Origin: CACIAM-69d sp001698445
GTDB lineage: Bacteria; Cyanobacteriota; Cyanobacteriia; CACIAM-69d
Direction of reading: 5' to 3'
NCBI RefSeq assembly: GCF_043235035.1
Contig: NZ_JAZAQF010000012.1
Span: 62,001-126,000 of the forward strand
DNA: 64,000 nt
A program made the position numbers and the translations under genes. The notes below the pieces were generated by a model. The model worked only from the letters and a program-made list of their open reading frames with translations. It searched no databases and was not told where the DNA came from. This document shows positions 17,911 through 26,418 of the stretch, one piece after another (position 1 is the first letter of the stretch; the number at the start of each line of letters is the position of its first letter).

Positions 17911-19110
17911 TTAAGACCGACGAGGCCGACGGCGATCGAGGGGAACAACCGTGGCCGCGTTGCTTTCGCGGGCCACCCGAATCAGCAACCCCGCCAGGAA
18001 AAGACTGGCAATGATCGAGCTACCGCCATAGCTCATGAGGGGAAACGGCAGTCCCGTAGTTGGTAGCACACCGGTTGCCACGCCAATGTTTACTAGGGCT
18101 TGCCCCACCAGCAGCAATACAGCACCGACGGCCACCAGTCGCAGGGAGCGATCGCTCGCATTGGCAGCCACTCGCAGGCCCAATGCACCATAAACGACTA
18201 ACAGGGTCAGCAATAGCAGGGAACCGACAAAGCCAAACTCCTCCGCAAACACCGAAAAGATAAAGTCAGTGAACTGGATAGGCAGGCTGGCTAGTTTTTG
18301 TTGCGAGAGGCCAAACCCCGTCCCCCACCAGCCCCCCGACCCGATCGCCAGGAGACTTTGCACCAATTGATAGCCAATGCCTAGGGGGTCATCCCAAGGG
18401 TTGAGAAAGGACGCAATTCGCCGCTGCTGGTAAGTGCGCAGGCTGATGCTAATTAACCCTAAAATCAGCCCACCTCCCGCCGCGCTGAGCAGATAGGAAT
18501 AGGGCAAACCCGCTGTCAGCGCCAGGAGCCAAACGGTCATCCCACAAACCGCTGCGGTGCTGAGATTGGGTTGTAGCAAAATTCCCAACAGCACGGCACC
18601 AATGGTTCCCAGCCAAAACCAGCGATGGCGATCGGTCAACCGTTCCCACTGCCCCAAAATACGGGCGCTTTGCAGCACCAAAAAGGGCTTTAAGAGTTCT
18701 GAGGGTTGAATCGGCAAGATCCCGATTTCAATCCAGCGAACGGCTCCGTTGGCCGATCGCCCAAGACCAGGAACCAGCAGCGCCCACATCAGCATCAAGG
18801 TGACCAACAATCCCCAGTGGGCGATCGCCAGCACGTAACGCAGGGGCAGGGAAACGGCCGTTTGGAATCCCACCAAGCCCGCTGCGATCCACAGTAATTG
18901 CCGTTTGCAGTAGTACCAACCGTCTCCTTCTGTGGCTTCCGCGCTGGCGTAGGAGGCAGATAGCAAAATCAGAAACCCCACAAACAGCCAAAAGAAGGTC
19001 AGCCAACGCAACCAGCGGGCTTCATCGGCCCAGCCCACTGCCGACCACCCCACGGAGGTTCGGAACTGTGCGAGCCAATCACTCCAAACAAGGGGGCGAC
19101 GTTGGGCCAT
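17911..19110 (-). CDS. ftsW: FtsW-type lipid II-dependent glycosyltransferase (SEDS family)
   Basis: 399 residues with about ten membrane segments. SEDS hallmarks include GANGAVRWIEIG-like SANGAVRWIEIGILPIQPSE, the QLVQSLLAIGSGGWWGTGFG loop, IQFTDFIFSVFAEEFGF and the final LPFPLMSYGGSSI. SEDS proteins polymerise septal or side-wall peptidoglycan; the FTDFIF..EEFGF loop is typical of FtsW over RodA. It stands alone, downstream of the apc operon end and on the same strand. Start ATG at 19110. Confidence 0.92.
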   Translation of the reverse strand: MAQRRPLVWSDWLAQFRTSVGWSAVGWADEARWLRWLTFFWLFVGFLILLSASYASAEATEGDGWYYCKRQLLWIAAGLVGFQTAVSLPLRYVLAIAHWGLLVTLMLMWALLVPGLGRSANGAVRWIEIGILPIQPSELLKPFLVLQSARILGQWERLTDRHRWFWLGTIGAVLLGILLQPNLSTAAVCGMTVWLLALTAGLPYSYLLSAAGGGLILGLISISLRTYQQRRIASFLNPWDDPLGIGYQLVQSLLAIGSGGWWGTGFGLSQQKLASLPIQFTDFIFSVFAEEFGFVGSLLLLTLLVVYGALGLRVAANASDRSLRLVAVGAVLLLVGQALVNIGVATGVLPTTGLPFPLMSYGGSSIIASLFLAGLLIRVARESNAATVVPLDRRRPRRS

Positions 19111-19403
19111 GGATTGCAGGCAACCTCAAAGGGCAGAGACAGGCCAGGAAGCAAACCCACCAAGGGAGGCACAGTGCTACTGACTCAAAACAATGCTGAT
19201 GCAAAAATACCTATTCAAAACAATATCGCGAGCCACAAGTTTCAGCTACCCGTAGGCAGGCTCACTTGTCACTCGCGATCGGCTGAATTCAGAATCGGAA
19301 CGCCAATTCCAAAAATGACTGAGGGTTGGGTCACCGACTCGATCGATCCATCTGACCTCAAAAGGGCAGAAAGGGCCGATCAGACGGTTCACAGTTTGCC
19401 AAT

Positions 19404-19607
19404 CTACAGCAAACCCGTATTCGTGCCCGGGCGGCCCGTAGCCAGCTCGACCTTCACGATTTTGCCACCCATTTTTTGGATACGTTGCTGTTCCTTGAAC
19501 CAGTTGTCGTAGGAAACCAGCTTCGTGAAGAAGGTGTTTTGCAGCTCGCGCTGCGTCCGAATTCGCGTTTGGCTCGGCACGCAAGCCGTAATTTTAAACA
19601 TCCGCAT
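19404..19607 (-). CDS. apcC: Allophycocyanin small core linker ApcC (Lc7.8)
   Basis: 67 residues, MRMFKITACVPSQTRIRTQR through VELATGRPGTNTGLL: the CpcD-type linker domain that caps allophycocyanin trimers in phycobilisome core cylinders. The ATG at 19607 has AAAGG about 12 bp upstream; longer in-frame extensions are not needed. It is the third gene of apcA-apcB-apcC, 239 bp after apcB, a usual gap for differential message levels. Confidence 0.96.
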   Translation of the reverse strand: MRMFKITACVPSQTRIRTQRELQNTFFTKLVSYDNWFKEQQRIQKMGGKIVKVELATGRPGTNTGLL

Positions 19608-19846
19608 GGCGAGAAACCTTTGTGACTTCAACGACAAATCTGACCAAAATTCAGACCCAGTCCTTAAACAACGAGGTCTGAGCCGTGCTGCCCCCAAAGC
19701 TAACCAGACAACGCGATTGCGGAGCCTATGCAACTTTGAGCGTTCAGCAACTATCCCAGACCCCGTGGCTTCACTCATTTCAACCCAACAGGGGAAACCA
19801 CAACCATCAACCCGATGAGTCGAAATTCAGCCAAGCCATTTGTTGT

Positions 19847-20332
19847 TTAGCTCAAGCCCGAGGAGATGTAGTCGAAGTACACGCCCATTTCCTTACCAGC
19901 GTCAGCGCCCACCAAACCGGCGGTTACTTCCTTCATGGCTTGGATAGCTTGCACGGTGGTACCGATGGGCACACCCAAGGAGTTGTAGGTTTCCTTCAGA
20001 CCGTTGAGCACGCGCTCATCGAGGATCGAAGGATCGCCGGCCAGCATTGCGTAGGTGGCATAGCGGAGGTAGTAGTCCAGGTCGCGGATGCAAGCAGCAT
20101 AGCGACGGGTGGTGTACATGTTGCCGCCGGGACGGGTCACATCGGAGTACAGCAGAGACTTGGCAACGGCTTCCTTCACGATCGTGGCAGCATTAGCGCC
20201 GATCGCGTTAGCAGCACGCACGCGCAGTTCGCCGGTAGCGAAGTAGTTCTTCAGCTTATCCAGAGCACTGGAGTCGAGGTACTTGCCCTGAACGTCGGAG
20301 GAGTTGATGACGGAGGTAATTGCGTCTTGCAT
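19847..20332 (-). CDS. apcB: Allophycocyanin beta subunit
   Basis: 161 residues, MQDAITSVINSSDVQGKYLD onward. The bilin-binding Cys81 is in YAACIRDLDYYLRYATY. It pairs with ApcA into the alpha-beta monomer, then trimers of the phycobilisome core, which pass excitation energy to the terminal emitters and photosystems. The ATG at 20332 gives the family's exact length; an upstream extension to 20395 is rejected. It lies 86 bp after apcA. Confidence 0.97.
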   Translation of the reverse strand: MQDAITSVINSSDVQGKYLDSSALDKLKNYFATGELRVRAANAIGANAATIVKEAVAKSLLYSDVTRPGGNMYTTRRYAACIRDLDYYLRYATYAMLAGDPSILDERVLNGLKETYNSLGVPIGTTVQAIQAMKEVTAGLVGADAGKEMGVYFDYISSGLS

Positions 20333-20418
20333 GATCGTTTTTGAATAAGTCGGTTTTGCAAGGAAATGGCTTTCATTAAAGCCGAAGCAAGTCAAGCTAG
20401 CGAGGGAGAACCCAGGTC

Positions 20419-20904
20419 TTAGCTCAAGCCGCCAATCACGTAATCGAAGTAAGCCGAAGCTTCAGCTGCGTCTTCGCCGCTCAGCAGACCAGCAGCAGCA
20501 GCCTTCATGCCACGCACACCTTCAGCCACGCCGTCGATCGGGGTACCCAGCGAGCGGTACATTTCGCGCACGCCCACCAAACCGATTTCTTCGATCGGGG
20601 TCACGTCGCCAGCCACGATGCCGTAGGTCACCAGACGCAGGTAGTAGTCCAGGTCGCGCAGGCAGGTTGCGGTCATTTCTTCGCCGTAAGCGTTACCACC
20701 GGGCGAAACCACATCGGGGCGCTTTTGGAACAGTTGTTCGCCGGCTTGCTTAACGATGCGCTCACGGGCATCGGTCAGGATTTGGGCAATGCGCAGGCGT
20801 TGAGCGCCGGTGGACACGAAAGCCTTGATGCGATCCAGTTCGCCGGGGCTGAGATAGCGGGCCTCAGCGTCGGCATTCACGATTGACTTCGTGACGATAC
20901 TCAT
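20419..20904 (-). CDS. apcA: Allophycocyanin alpha subunit
   Basis: 161 residues, MSIVTKSIVNADAEARYLSP onward, with phycocyanobilin-binding Cys81 in MTATCLRDLDYYLRLVTYG. It is the first gene of apcA-B-C. A GGAGGAG ribosome site about 11 bp before the ATG at 20904 fixes the start and fits very high expression. apcE is not upstream as in many cyanobacteria but about 8.5 kb away on the other strand. Confidence 0.97.
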   Translation of the reverse strand: MSIVTKSIVNADAEARYLSPGELDRIKAFVSTGAQRLRIAQILTDARERIVKQAGEQLFQKRPDVVSPGGNAYGEEMTATCLRDLDYYLRLVTYGIVAGDVTPIEEIGLVGVREMYRSLGTPIDGVAEGVRGMKAAAAGLLSGEDAAEASAYFDYVIGGLS

Positions 20905-21347
20905 TGAATAAACTCCTCCGAAAGGAAAAAAGTTTTGACTGGAGATTGGGGCTTCCACCGAGGAAACGACTAGCATCGCTGCGATTGCTCAGGCAGCGGG
21001 AGCAACGAGAAATTTTCTAAGCCAGGTCGTTTAACCCTTAGCTCGAAATCCACCAGCGACAGTCTTGAGACCGCACTCGGTGTCCTCCCCGGCAAATCAA
21101 CACTTATTCTCAGGCATGAAGCCCGTTGACCCTCGCTTGGATTAACAGTTTTTAACATCCTTCCTCAGACAGCTAATCTTTGAGAGCCGTCCCAAGTCCG
21201 TGATTTCAGTCCCGATCGCTCAACCGCCCCAAAGACAAAACACCAGGCGAATCAAAATCTAGGGTCGAGATTTCGCGCCTGATGTTTTGCAGATTTTAGG
21301 TTTGGAGCGAGCGATCGCCCAACAGCCAAGTTTCCCAAAGGCCGAAT
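20905..21347 (-). promoter_or_regulatory. apcA upstream region with strong ribosome site
   Basis: A 443-bp gene-free region between the ferredoxin stop and apcA. It must hold the apc operon promoter and, by analogy with other cyanobacterial apc operons, probably a long 5' leader. GGAGGAG sits just before apcA. I cannot place the -35/-10 with confidence. A 62-codon open frame at 20970-21158 is not supported. Confidence 0.5.
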
Positions 21348-21671
21348 TTATTTCTGGAATTGACCAAATTGCAGTTCGTAGACCTCATCCTCGCAGCCGG
21401 TTTGGATTTTGAGGTTAGAACGGGGCGTGGCGGTGCAAAGGAGAGCGAACCCCTTCGCGCGCAGATCCGGACTCAGACCCATGCTATCGCCTGGCTCGAT
21501 CGTCCCTTCCACTACTCGGGCAGCGCAAGTCGTGCAAACCCCCGCATTGCAAGAGCTGGGAAGCGTCAACCCCGCCGCCGCCGCCGCCGTCAGAATGGGC
21601 GTATCGTCCGCCACTTGCAGAACGTGGGTTTGTCCTTCGTGCTGAATTTCAACCTGATAGGTCATGCTCAT
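21348..21671 (-). CDS. Plant-type [2Fe-2S] ferredoxin
   Basis: 107 residues with cluster ligands Cys41, Cys46, Cys49 and Cys79 (CNAGVCTTC ... LLC), the C-X4-C-X2-C-X29-C pattern of photosynthetic ferredoxins. The C-terminus (CEDEVYELQFGQFQK) differs from PetF, so it may be a specialised paralogue rather than the main photosystem I acceptor. A GAGAG site precedes the ATG. It lies 29 bp after the ATP synthase gamma gene and is probably the last gene of that transcript. Confidence 0.92.
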   Translation of the reverse strand: MSMTYQVEIQHEGQTHVLQVADDTPILTAAAAAGLTLPSSCNAGVCTTCAARVVEGTIEPGDSMGLSPDLRAKGFALLCTATPRSNLKIQTGCEDEVYELQFGQFQK

Positions 21672-21700
21672 GGTTCTTCTCTCAAGTCCCTAGCAAATCC

Positions 21701-22651
21701 CTAAGAGCGCAGCGCCTCAGCACCACCGCACACTTCCAGGATTTCTTGGGTGATGGCGGCCTGCCGTGCCTTGTTGTAGGTCAGGGTCAAAGTGCCAATC
21801 AGGGTCTTGGCGTTGTCGGTGGCGTTGCTCATGGCAGTCATCCGAGCAGCCAGTTCGCTGGCGGCAGACTCTTGCAGGGCCCGCAGGAGTTGGTTATTCA
21901 GGTACAACGGCAAGAGCGCGTTCAGGATCTGTACCGGATCCTGCTCAAAGATGGTATCGCGCGGCAAGGGCGCGGTGGGCAAATCGACCCGCTCACGCTC
22001 CACTTGGAATTGGCCGCCACGAGTTGTCAGCCGGAAGATCTCATCATCCGAAGCTTCCAAACCTTGCGGATCCAGCGGCAACAGGGTTTGGACTACGGGA
22101 CGGGAGCTAATCAGCGATACAAATTTGGTGTAGACCAGCTCAACACGATCGACCGTTTCTGAGAGAAACAGCGACAGCAGCTCGTCTGCAATTTGCGATG
22201 CTTCCGACGCGCTAGGGATTTGCTCTAGCCCGTCATAGGCAGCCGCAATATCATAGCCCCGACGGCTGAAGTATTGGTTGGCCTTACGACCCACCACGAT
22301 CATTTTGACGTTGACTCCTTCAGCAAGCAGCTCTTTGCTGCGTTGATCGGCCCGACGGATCACATTGCCGTTGTAGCCACCACACAGGCCTCGATCGCCC
22401 GAAACCACCAGAATACCTACAGTTTTAATGCTTCGTTGCCGCAGGAGTGGCAGATCTACGTCTTCAAATTTGAGGCGCGATTGCAGGCCGTAGAGCACTT
22501 GGGCCAGGCGATCGGCAAAGGGGCGAGTGTTGTTTACCTGTTCTTGGGCTCGGCGCACCTTCGCGGCGGCAACCAAGCGCATGGCTTCAGTAATTTTTTT
22601 AGTGTTTTTAACGGACTGAATTCGGTCGCGAATTGCCTTGAGGTTTGCCAT
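21701..22651 (-). CDS. atpG: ATP synthase gamma subunit
   Basis: 316 residues, MANLKAIRDRIQSVKNTKKITEAM through AITQEILEVCGGAEALRS. This is the central rotor stalk of F1. The insertion around residues 195-235 is typical of cyanobacterial and chloroplast gamma subunits; the two regulatory cysteines of the plant enzyme are absent, as expected for cyanobacteria. It is the eighth gene of the atp operon and is separated from atpA by a GCGATCGC-based hairpin. Confidence 0.97.
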   Translation of the reverse strand: MANLKAIRDRIQSVKNTKKITEAMRLVAAAKVRRAQEQVNNTRPFADRLAQVLYGLQSRLKFEDVDLPLLRQRSIKTVGILVVSGDRGLCGGYNGNVIRRADQRSKELLAEGVNVKMIVVGRKANQYFSRRGYDIAAAYDGLEQIPSASEASQIADELLSLFLSETVDRVELVYTKFVSLISSRPVVQTLLPLDPQGLEASDDEIFRLTTRGGQFQVERERVDLPTAPLPRDTIFEQDPVQILNALLPLYLNNQLLRALQESAASELAARMTAMSNATDNAKTLIGTLTLTYNKARQAAITQEILEVCGGAEALRS

Positions 22652-22692
22652 AGCTGTGGAGTCCTTATGAGTCGCCTGAGTCGCTAAGGGGC

Positions 22693-22727
22693 GCGATCGC
22701 CCGGGGCAGAGGCCCCTAGGCGATCGC
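22693..22727. repeat. HIP1-armed stem-loop between atpA and atpG
   Basis: GCGATCGCC (22693-22701) pairs with GGCGATCGC (22719-22727), and inside it GGGGC (22703-22707) pairs with GCCCC (22712-22716) around an AGAG loop. There is no U-run, so it more likely stabilises or adjusts the polycistronic message than terminates it. Confidence 0.65.
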
Positions 22728-22741
22728 TTGATTCGCGATGA

Positions 22742-24259
22742 TTACTGAGCAACCAAGAAGGTTTGCTTGTACTCAGTCAACGCTTCCTTCAGCAGGGTTT
22801 CCGCCTCTTCCGTCAGTTGCTTGGTGCCGCGCACAGCTTCACCATAGCCAGCCTTGTTATTCTTCAGGTAGTCCCGCAGACCCGCCACAAACTTAGTGAT
22901 CAGGTTGACCGGAATTTCATCCAAATGGCCGTTAATTCCGGCGTAAATGACCGCCACTTGCTCTTCCACACCCAGAGGCGCGTATTGGGGCTGCTTCAGC
23001 AGTTCCCGCAGACGCTGACCACGGGCCAACTGATCTTGGGTTGCCTTATCCAGATCGGAAGCGAACTGTGCAAAAGCAGCCAAGTCGTCGTACTGAGCCA
23101 GTTCCAGCTTCACTTTACCGGCCACCTTCTTCATGGCCTTGGTTTGGGCAGCCGAACCCACGCGGGATACGGAGATACCAGCGTTCACAGCCGGGCGCAG
23201 ACCCGAGTTGAACAGGTCAGCAGACAAGAAGATCTGACCGTCAGTAATCGAAATCACGTTGGTCGGAATGTAGGCCGACACGTCACCAGCCTGGGTTTCG
23301 ATGATCGGCAGGGCCGTCATGCTGCCACCACCCAGTTCATCGCTCAGTTTAGCGGCGCGCTCCAGCAAACGGCTGTGGAGATAGAACACGTCGCCGGGGT
23401 AAGCTTCCCGACCGGGCGGACGACGCAGCAGCAGGGACATTTGACGATAAGCCTGGGCCTGCTTGGACAAGTCATCGTAAACCACCAGGGTAGCCTTGCC
23501 CTTGTACATGAAGTACTCAGCAATGGCAGCGCCGGTGTAGGGAGCCAAGTATTGCAGGGTAGCGGGGGCGTTGGCGTTGGCGGCCACGACGATGGTGTAG
23601 TCCAGCGCGCCAGACTCCTTCAGCACATCGATCACCTGGGCCACAGAGGAGGCCTTTTGCCCGATCGCCACGTAGATGCAAATAACATCTTCAGACTTTT
23701 GGTTGATGATCGTGTCGATCGCGATCGAGGTCTTACCCGTTTGGCGGTCACCGATGATCAACTCCCGTTGGCCACGCCCGATCGGAATCATCGAGTCAAT
23801 TGCCGTAATCCCCGTCTGCATCGGTTCGCAAACGGATTTTCGGGCAATAATCCCAGGGGCCATCGATTCGATCAAGCGCGTTTCCGTCGTGGCAATATCA
23901 CCCTTACCATCGATCGGACGAGCCAGGGCGTCCACAACCCGGCCCACAACCGCGTCACCCACCGGAATCGCCGCGATCTTACCGGTGGCACGAACAGTAC
24001 TGCCTTCTTGAATGTTGAGGCCGTCACCCATCAACACGGCACCCACATCGTTCTCTTCGAGGTTCAGTGCGATACCCACAGTACCGTCCTCGAACTCCAG
24101 CAGCTCACCAGCCATGGCATTTTGCAGGCCATAGATACGAGCGATCCCGTCACCCACTTGCAGCACGGTGCCCACGTCGGCCACCTTGACATCCTTGTCG
24201 TACTGCTCAATCTGCTGCTGAATAATGCTGCTGATTTCGTCCGGTCTGATTGCAATCAC
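22742..24259 (-). CDS. atpA: ATP synthase alpha subunit
   Basis: 505 residues. Alpha-subunit marks: ISSIIQQQIEQYDKDVKV at the N-terminus, P-loop GDRQTGKTSIA, and the ISITDGQIFLSADLFN and PAVNAGISVSRVGSAAQ stretches. It is the non-catalytic nucleotide-binding subunit of F1. It starts 88 bp after the delta gene. The beta and epsilon genes are not in the window, as is normal for cyanobacteria. Long open frames on the opposite strand here are shadows. Confidence 0.98.
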   Translation of the reverse strand: MIAIRPDEISSIIQQQIEQYDKDVKVADVGTVLQVGDGIARIYGLQNAMAGELLEFEDGTVGIALNLEENDVGAVLMGDGLNIQEGSTVRATGKIAAIPVGDAVVGRVVDALARPIDGKGDIATTETRLIESMAPGIIARKSVCEPMQTGITAIDSMIPIGRGQRELIIGDRQTGKTSIAIDTIINQKSEDVICIYVAIGQKASSVAQVIDVLKESGALDYTIVVAANANAPATLQYLAPYTGAAIAEYFMYKGKATLVVYDDLSKQAQAYRQMSLLLRRPPGREAYPGDVFYLHSRLLERAAKLSDELGGGSMTALPIIETQAGDVSAYIPTNVISITDGQIFLSADLFNSGLRPAVNAGISVSRVGSAAQTKAMKKVAGKVKLELAQYDDLAAFAQFASDLDKATQDQLARGQRLRELLKQPQYAPLGVEEQVAVIYAGINGHLDEIPVNLITKFVAGLRDYLKNNKAGYGEAVRGTKQLTEEAETLLKEALTEYKQTFLVAQ

Positions 24260-24347
24260 GGTCTGCGACTCCTAGTTTTCAACGTTGTTTCCAGCGTTTG
24301 GGGTGCCTATCTTGGTTGCGGCCCTCGGGATTTGCTCACAAACAGAG

Positions 24348-24902
24348 CTAGATTGCGCCCAAAGTCAGCGCCATGCGTCGCAATTGACCACGCAGGCTGG
24401 CATCGACCACTTGCGAGCCGACTTTGATAATCACGCCGCCGATCAAGTCGGTATCGACCTTGGTCACCAGTTCCACGCTGGCGGCCCCGGTGAGCTGTTT
24501 CACCCGCTCAATGGCGCTTTGGCGTTGCTCTTCCGTCAGTTCCACCGCAGAAGTCACTTCCGCCAAGGCCGTATTCGTAAACTGGCGCAGCAGGTCTTGA
24601 TATTTCTGGGCGATCGTATCCAGCAGCGCAATCCGCTTCCGATCGACCAAGAGTTTCAAAAAGTTCGCCATCAACGGGTGCAGAGTTTCACCCGCCAGGC
24701 GATCGAGTACAGACTTCTTATCGTCCGCCTTGACAAACGGATTGGCCAAGAGAGCGCCCAACTCTTCCGAGGTTGCTAGCAAACCTCGCAGGTAGGTCAC
24801 ATCCTCGCCAAAACGATCCACCAAGCTTTCCTTTTGAGCCAAGGTCATCAAAGCTTGTGCGTAAGGCTCGGCGATGCTGGCGATCATTGAACTGCTTTGC
24901 AT
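24348..24902 (-). CDS. atpH: ATP synthase delta subunit
   Basis: 184 residues, OSCP/delta family: IAEPYAQALMTLA at the N-terminus and the VELVTKVDTDLIGGVIIKVGSQVVDASLRGQL signature near the C-terminus. It links F1 to the b/b' peripheral stalk. The ATG at 24902 comes 2 bp after the atpF stop codon, so translation is probably coupled; an in-frame ATG five codons later is also possible. Confidence 0.97.
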   Translation of the reverse strand: MQSSSMIASIAEPYAQALMTLAQKESLVDRFGEDVTYLRGLLATSEELGALLANPFVKADDKKSVLDRLAGETLHPLMANFLKLLVDRKRIALLDTIAQKYQDLLRQFTNTALAEVTSAVELTEEQRQSAIERVKQLTGAASVELVTKVDTDLIGGVIIKVGSQVVDASLRGQLRRMALTLGAI

Positions 24903-24904
24903 CG

Positions 24905-25447
24905 TTAGTTTCCTCCCCCTTGAATCAGGGCCAAGCTCCGATCAACCAAATCTCGCTGTTGATCCGAATTCAAACGCGAGCGCAGTTGGTCGTTGACCTG
25001 CTCCAAAGCGGCGGTCACAGCCCGCTGACGCAATTGAGCAATCACACGCTCTTGCTCAGCCACCAAGTCACTGGAAGCGGCCTCGCGCATCCGTTGCACA
25101 TCCTGAGTGGACTTCGCCAAAATGGCCTCCTTCGTCCGCTCAGCCGCAACCTTTGCTTCAGCAGTGATTCGCTCTGCTTCCGCTTGGGCTTGAGCCAGCT
25201 TACGCTGTTGCTCTTCCAAGGCTTTCACAGCGTCCGCTTGCGCCTTTTCTGCTTCGGTAATTGCCTCCTCGATCGCCGCTCTTCGGGTTCCCAGCAGGTT
25301 GCCCAAAAAGCCACGACCAAAGTAGACCAGAACCCCCAACACGATCGCCAGGTTGATCACATTGGTTTCCAGGATGTCGGTATTGATCCCGAACGATCCA
25401 TGGGCCAACAGATGAGGGGCGATCGAACCCAAAAACATGTTCGTCAT
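24905..25447 (-). CDS. atpF: ATP synthase subunit b
   Basis: 180 residues from ATG 25447 (MTNMFLGSIAPHLLAHG). One N-terminal membrane segment (INLAIVLGVLVYFGRGFLG) is followed by a long charged coiled coil (EEAITEAEKAQADAVKALEE onward). It forms the peripheral stalk with b'. It starts 7 bp after the b' stop and runs almost directly into atpH. A longer reading to 25489 uses a poor start and is not preferred. Confidence 0.96.
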   Translation of the reverse strand: MTNMFLGSIAPHLLAHGSFGINTDILETNVINLAIVLGVLVYFGRGFLGNLLGTRRAAIEEAITEAEKAQADAVKALEEQQRKLAQAQAEAERITAEAKVAAERTKEAILAKSTQDVQRMREAASSDLVAEQERVIAQLRQRAVTAALEQVNDQLRSRLNSDQQRDLVDRSLALIQGGGN

Positions 25448-25454
25448 CACAACC

Positions 25455-25934
25455 TCATCCCAACTCAAAACCCAACAACTTCTGCACAATTTGACGGCTC
25501 AGCACCGCCACTTGACCGTCCAGCGCAGCCAAAGCCGTCTGCCGTTGACTGTCAATTTCCTGTTGAGCCGCTTCCCGCTCCGATTGGGCCTGTCGTTGTG
25601 CATCTGCCACCGTCTGAGCCGCCAGTTTTTGCGCCTCCGCTTGGGCATCCGCTACGATGGACTGAGACTTACGGCGGGCCTCCGCCAAAGCCTGTTCATA
25701 TTCCGCCGTCAACGACTTCACCTTCTCCAGGCGCTCTTGTGCGTCCAGGTGCTTGCCGCGGATGTAGTCGGCCCGCTGGTCAATGGCTTGTCCCAGAGGC
25801 TTGTACAGAACCGCATTCAAAATCAAAGCCAAAATTAGAAACTGCGCTGCCATCAGGGGCAGGGTGGCATCAAGGTCAAACAGACCCCCTTCTGCCTCCG
25901 CTGCCAACAGCGTTGGTACGAGTGCGTATAGCAT
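25455..25934 (-). CDS. atpF2: ATP synthase subunit b'
   Basis: 159 residues from ATG 25934 (MLYALVPTLLAAEAEGGLFD). The single membrane segment LMAAQFLILALILNAVLY is followed by a coiled coil. Having b' in addition to b is a mark of photosynthetic F-type ATP synthases, where a b/b' heterodimer replaces the b2 homodimer. The frame is open upstream to 26009, but the start at 25934 gives the family length. Confidence 0.95.
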   Translation of the reverse strand: MLYALVPTLLAAEAEGGLFDLDATLPLMAAQFLILALILNAVLYKPLGQAIDQRADYIRGKHLDAQERLEKVKSLTAEYEQALAEARRKSQSIVADAQAEAQKLAAQTVADAQRQAQSEREAAQQEIDSQRQTALAALDGQVAVLSRQIVQKLLGFELG

Positions 25935-26061
25935 TTCGCTTACTCCCAGCAGATGGTTGACAGCCCCTTTTCGCGAGTTGGGGCAGCAAAAGGCTTTCGC
26001 ATCAAGCAAGCACCTTTCGCTGCCTCAGGTAGAACTCGTTCGCAAAAGCCGAAAACCAAAT

Positions 26062-26310
26062 TTACGAAGCGAAGGGGTTAGCGAACAGCAGCACCAGTGC
26101 CACCACCAGACCGTAAATCGTCAGAGCTTCCATGAACGCCAAGCTCAACAGCAAGGTGCCACGGATTTTGCCTTCTGCTTCCGGTTGACGAGCGATCCCT
26201 TCCACAGCTTGACCAGCCGCATTACCTTGACCGATACCGGGGCCAATTGCACCCAAACCCACAGCCAGAGCAGCAGCCAGAACCGAAGCAGCAGCAATTG
26301 TAGGATTCAT
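26062..26310 (-). CDS. atpE: ATP synthase subunit c
   Basis: 82 residues from ATG 26310 (MNPTIAAASVLAAALAVGLG). Two membrane helices are joined by the polar loop ARQPEAEGKIRG. The proton-carrying carboxylate is Glu61 in LAFMEALTIYG. No Na+-specific ligand set is evident (GIGQGNAAG is the usual proton-type helix). The first 21 residues of the longer frame are not part of the protein. Confidence 0.97.
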   Translation of the reverse strand: MNPTIAAASVLAAALAVGLGAIGPGIGQGNAAGQAVEGIARQPEAEGKIRGTLLLSLAFMEALTIYGLVVALVLLFANPFAS

Positions 26311-26418
26311 TGTCGTAGTCCGTCCTTGAATTGTTGTTGAGAGTCTTGTAATTAGAAGGGAAACAATCCCCAATTGATGCTTTCACGACTCCGTTTCATA
26401 ACCCCAAAATTAGGGTCA

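Noticed and set aside
20970..21158. 62-codon frame in the apcA leader
   Set aside because: No ribosome site or family; more likely part of the apc 5' untranslated region.
22763..24427. Very long open frame (554 codons) antisense to atpA
   Set aside because: It lies exactly opposite an unmistakable atpA and has no domain; a GC-rich codon bias explains open antisense frames.
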